From contig JAGHBH010000186.1 of assembly GCA_021161085.1 (NCBI GenBank), positions 1 through 8,996 on the forward strand: 8,996 nucleotides of DNA, in the 5' to 3' direction. The position numbers and the translations under genes were made by a program. The notes under the pieces are model-generated. The model made no database searches. It had not been told where the DNA came from and saw nothing but the letters and a program-made list of their open reading frames with translations. How positions within the stretch are numbered: the first letter of the stretch is position 1; each line of letters starts with the position of its first letter. Origin of the DNA: Thermoplasmata archaeon (lineage in GTDB: Archaea; Thermoplasmatota; Thermoplasmata; JAGHBH01). This document shows, piece after piece, positions 7,701-8,996 of the stretch.

Positions 7701-8996
7701 TAAACAAAAACGGGGGGGTATATGATGCAGTGGCGTGGGATGAGAATCGCACCGTGATAGACACCTACCAGAATATCATCCCCTTCACAGGAACCTTCTC
7801 AGGAGAAAGCGTCCAGAGGGTGAATGGAGCGGAGGGGCCCGAACCGCCCCTGTCTTCTTCGCCCACTTGGGCCAACGAAGGAGCAGAAGACGAGACCGGG
7901 AGCGAGTTCACCTCAGGAACCCCGACTCCCACCACCCTGGATTCTCAGCCCCCAGCGATAGTGGAGGTCCGGTGGGAGGTTGGATCAGTATATGCTGTCG
8001 TCTACTGGAACACCACGGAGAGTGGATGGCCTGAGATAAACCCCGAGTCCACCACGAAAGTCGTATATTCCACGGACCCATCTATGATATACACCACTAC
8101 CGTGGAAAACACGGACATGGTGACAGAGCACGGCATCATGATCTCTTCACTCCAGCCGGACACCGATTATTATTTCTACATCTCTTCCACAGACGGGATA
8201 GGACACACCGCAATGGATGATAACGGGGGAGCATACTACCACATACACACACTCTCAGTAGATAACAGCCCGCCCATCATATCGGGAGTCTCTACCTCTG
8301 TGACGGACACCACTGCAACGATAACCTGGACCACGGATGAAAACTCCAGCAGTACGGTATGGTATGGTACCTCCACTCCCCCCGACAACGGTGCCAGCAA
8401 TCTCTACCTGAGCACCAGCCACGAGGTCCCCCTATATGGTCTGCTGCCGGGAACCACGTATTACTTCTACGTCACCTCCACGGACCCCTCCGGCAACAGG
8501 GCCACAGATGACAACGGCGGGGCATATTACACTTTCACAACACTATCCTCCTCTCCTGTTGGATATTATCTGGCGGATATGGATTCATTCACCAGTTTTT
8601 CGGCGGGGGTGGACACCCCAGATAACGCTTATACATATGCCAAAAACACTGCTGGGATAGATGTGCTCGGAATCAACGACTACTCCTACCAGCTCACCTC
8701 GTCAAACTATTCTTCGGGGAAGACCAGTGCCTCCTCAAACACCGTTAGCGGCTCTTTCGTGGCATTGTACGGCCAGCAGATGTGGGATGGTGTGGAAGGA
8801 TACGGGCAGATTAGCACATATTATGAGAATCCTGAGGAGGTTGCGTCGGGTGGCGCCTTGGTAGACCTTGACTCGGCGTTTAACTGGATAAAGCAGCACG
8901 ACGCTGTTGCCTTCTTCAACATACCAGGATATCAGGCCGACTTCAACGGCATGCAGTACAACGCCAGCGTTGATGATAACATGGTGGGGATCCAAC
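4709..8996 (+). CDS. Giant exported multidomain protein: lamin-tail, Ig-like, ComEC-like metallo-beta-lactamase, FN3 and PHP-like domains (3' partial)
   Basis: The frame is open from 4694 to the window end with no stop; at least 1,429 codons from ATG 4709. The start is uncertain: 4697, 4721 and 4802 are in frame. Starting at 4709 gives a charged tail (ending near KRQSKPGRTYGRE), then a hydrophobic segment at 4829-4894 (signal anchor or signal peptide without an obvious cleavage site). Domains by nucleotide: lamin-tail 4955-5560 (VISEVMYDN, EFIELYNP, ISNW); partial Ig-like 5602-5734; Ig-like 5735-6025; Gly6 linker 6011-6028; ComEC-like metallo-beta-lactamase 6032-6790 with an intact-looking metal site; Ig-like 6896-7192; second partial Ig-like 7193-7369; second lamin-tail 7373-7930 (VISEVLYD, EWWEIYNP); FN3-like 7943-8260 and 8264-8548 (each ending near DDNGGAYY); PHP-like from 8564, lacking the usual metal ligands. 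About 21 N-X-S/T sequons suggest heavy N-glycosylation. Lamin-tail domains are known in prokaryotes beside surface hydrolases, including metallo-beta-lactamases. Likely role: cell-surface hydrolase or adhesin; substrate unknown. Confidence 0.88.
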   Translation, partial: MVEGMEDVLADDVSGVYVKRQSKPGRTYGREMIQDRGARSLLASVFLAFLMVSSSLFVVNIVMEKGFDHPLVEEAKADIADHVVISEVMYDNDGTDAYEFIELYNPTSSDIDISNWVIEEWEGGSDVASPDRTMTIPAGQIIRSHGFYLIAQFGSSDGDPANAPDTAWGYIIQADLGPAGSGAKAELPGAWQTLENGPDAVCIKDAGGTYMDGLLYGNCSDNPNLASWPDNPEAPDVYEGSLERNSGDGVHNESEGNGWDSDDNSCDFHTRKFTTDGIKPNPQNSDNATETPPAPAPPEIKRVISTSSTTLEVRFTTEVNQTDVENITHWKIVALGGYDTTPPRIEQCVATDLTHVEITFSEPVNKTDAENTSNYAIDGGLSVISAVLDSELTTVNLTTSTQTEGQTYTLTVNNINDTASPPNTIAPNSQATFSGGGGGGTLTVVFMDIGQGDATLIISPSGQAMLVDSGPTGSGTHVLNVLSSYGVAHLKYTVATHYHEDHIGAMDEIINALGGYSTAITGYCYDRNGSYSSTAFDEYASATGGYWYNGGKRREIFKGDLLDLGGGVTVTCEGVNGNGLSVTNENDYGVVLKMSYGNFDMYVAGDLGGYNSNGYTDVESTVADDVGPVEVYQVDHHGSKYSSNSYFLGVLEPLVSVFSVGDGNSYGHVHQEAYDRIDAVGSYMYYTEYGTGALPQAGHGEVVNGDIVLTTDGSQFTVNGTNYMCKGLQDTEPPTVINVVATDLTHVEVTFSETVNQTDAENINNYFIDQGLGNSLEALLQGDLRTVNLTTATQTEGVTYNMTINNIKDRASPPNTIATDTVVQFTGGQPTLQVISASIDPNDAHIVYLTTGAQSRMGYRLYAYHINSTTNPPIYQNETSMEFVGGGPQMVISEVLYDASGVDADQEWWEIYNPEQNTIDIASWKFQDNANSFVLPADTTPIPTGSHAVFAMNGRAFYDTYGFYPDFEVFGDTPARDMSYSGYYHSTLGNTDDYLLLVNKNGGVYDAVAWDENRTVIDTYQNIIPFTGTFSGESVQRVNGAEGPEPPLSSSPTWANEGAEDETGSEFTSGTPTPTTLDSQPPAIVEVRWEVGSVYAVVYWNTTESGWPEINPESTTKVVYSTDPSMIYTTTVENTDMVTEHGIMISSLQPDTDYYFYISSTDGIGHTAMDDNGGAYYHIHTLSVDNSPPIISGVSTSVTDTTATITWTTDENSSSTVWYGTSTPPDNGASNLYLSTSHEVPLYGLLPGTTYYFYVTSTDPSGNRATDDNGGAYYTFTTLSSSPVGYYLADMDSFTSFSAGVDTPDNAYTYAKNTAGIDVLGINDYSYQLTSSNYSSGKTSASSNTVSGSFVALYGQQMWDGVEGYGQISTYYENPEEVASGGALVDLDSAFNWIKQHDAVAFFNIPGYQADFNGMQYNASVDDNMVGIQ
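5602..6025 (+). repeat. Ig-like repeat block before the hydrolase domain
   Basis: One partial unit (5602-5734) with TTLEVRFTTEVNQTDVEN is followed by a full unit (5735-6025) with ATDLTHVEITFSEPVNKTDA and EGQTYTLTVNNIND. The partial unit stops after about 45 residues, where the full unit begins at TTPPRIEQ. These resemble SbsA/Big-type Ig-like domains used as spacers in surface proteins. The family label is from pattern only. Confidence 0.65.
6032..6790 (+). other. ComEC/Rec2-type metallo-beta-lactamase domain
   Basis: The domain opens with VVFMDIGQGDATLI (from 6038), the ComEC-type lead motif. It then has the metal motif THYHEDHIGA (6194-6223), matching HxHxDH. Next come a central AGDL with its Asp at 6524-6526, VDHHGSK (6608-6628) matching the conserved HHGS, and SVGDGNSYGHVH (6683-6718) matching the C-terminal SVG-N-YGHPH block. 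All expected metal ligands are present, so it should bind two metal ions and hydrolyse a phosphodiester-type bond. There is no ComEC transmembrane channel; the domain follows one hydrophobic segment and is presumably outside the cell. Confidence 0.85.
6896..7369 (+). repeat. Ig-like repeat block after the hydrolase domain
   Basis: A full unit (6896-7192) with ATDLTHVEVTFSETVNQTDA is closely related to the unit at 5735-6025, visibly so at the DNA level. It is followed by a unit (7193-7369) that resembles only the C-terminal half (VISASIDPNDAHIVYLTTGA to FVGGG). The hydrolase domain is thus bracketed by paired units. Confidence 0.6.
8564..8996 (+). other. PHP-like domain with substituted metal ligands (partial)
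   Basis: The layout follows PHP-superfamily (CehA/McbA-like) metallohydrolases: a DLHSHTSYSDG-TPEEAY opening, an AGLDFLAITDH strand, an ALYGYE strand, a GHIN motif, an FNHPG motif, then VDD-ALIE. Here they read ADMDSFTSFSAG (8573-8608), NDY (8675-8683), LYGQQMW, GQIS (8804-8815), FNIPG and VGIQ. Each expected His, Asp or Glu ligand is replaced, mainly by D, F, A, Y, I or Q. The frame is intact, so it is not obviously decaying. The comparison is from remembered family patterns, and the C-terminus lies outside the window. Confidence 0.6.

Overview
The window looks like a piece of an archaeal chromosome, most likely Euryarchaeota and possibly a Thermoplasmata-type lineage. This is inferred from several cues. 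Shine-Dalgarno (SD) sites match the archaeal anti-SD (GAGGTGA, GGTGAT). A TATA-box-like element (TTATAAAAA) lies near a divergent start. Codon use favours AGG, AGA and ATA in a moderately GC-rich genome. A secreted multidomain protein carries many N-glycosylation sequons. No rRNA, tRNA, CRISPR array or insertion sequence was recognised. The taxonomic call rests on inspection only.

Layout. Positions 72-1859 (+) encode GlmS, glutamine:fructose-6-phosphate aminotransferase. Ten bases later (1870-2898, +) comes a Gfo/Idh/MocA-family dehydrogenase resembling archaeal UDP-GlcNAc 3-dehydrogenase. Facing it on the minus strand (2903-4282), with only 4 bp between stop codons, is a UDP-ManNAc-dehydrogenase-like (WecC-type) nucleotide-sugar dehydrogenase. 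The divergent intergenic region (about 4283-4708) holds a TATA-like element for the minus-strand gene, C-rich repeats that give G-runs on the minus strand, and a tandem array of five 21-bp units just before the next gene. From about 4709 (+) a single reading frame stays open to the window edge (at least 1,429 codons). It encodes a membrane-anchored or exported protein with the order lamin-tail domain, partial Ig-like unit, Ig-like domain, ComEC-like metallo-beta-lactamase domain, Ig-like domain, second partial Ig-like unit, second lamin-tail domain, two fibronectin-III-like domains, and a PHP-like domain cut by the window end.

How the genes fit together. The three enzymes belong to amino-sugar nucleotide metabolism: GlmS feeds UDP-GlcNAc synthesis, and the two dehydrogenases oxidise UDP-acetamido sugars of the kind used in archaeal N-glycans or surface polysaccharide. 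The giant exported protein has about 21 N-X-S/T sequons and is a plausible target for such glycans; that link is inference from proximity and composition.

The most notable points are two. The giant protein carries an apparently intact ComEC-like metallo-hydrolase centre outside the membrane. Its PHP-like C-terminal domain appears to have lost every expected metal ligand, so one protein may pair an active hydrolase with a pseudoenzyme. The 21-bp tandem array in front of it is a candidate regulatory or variable element.
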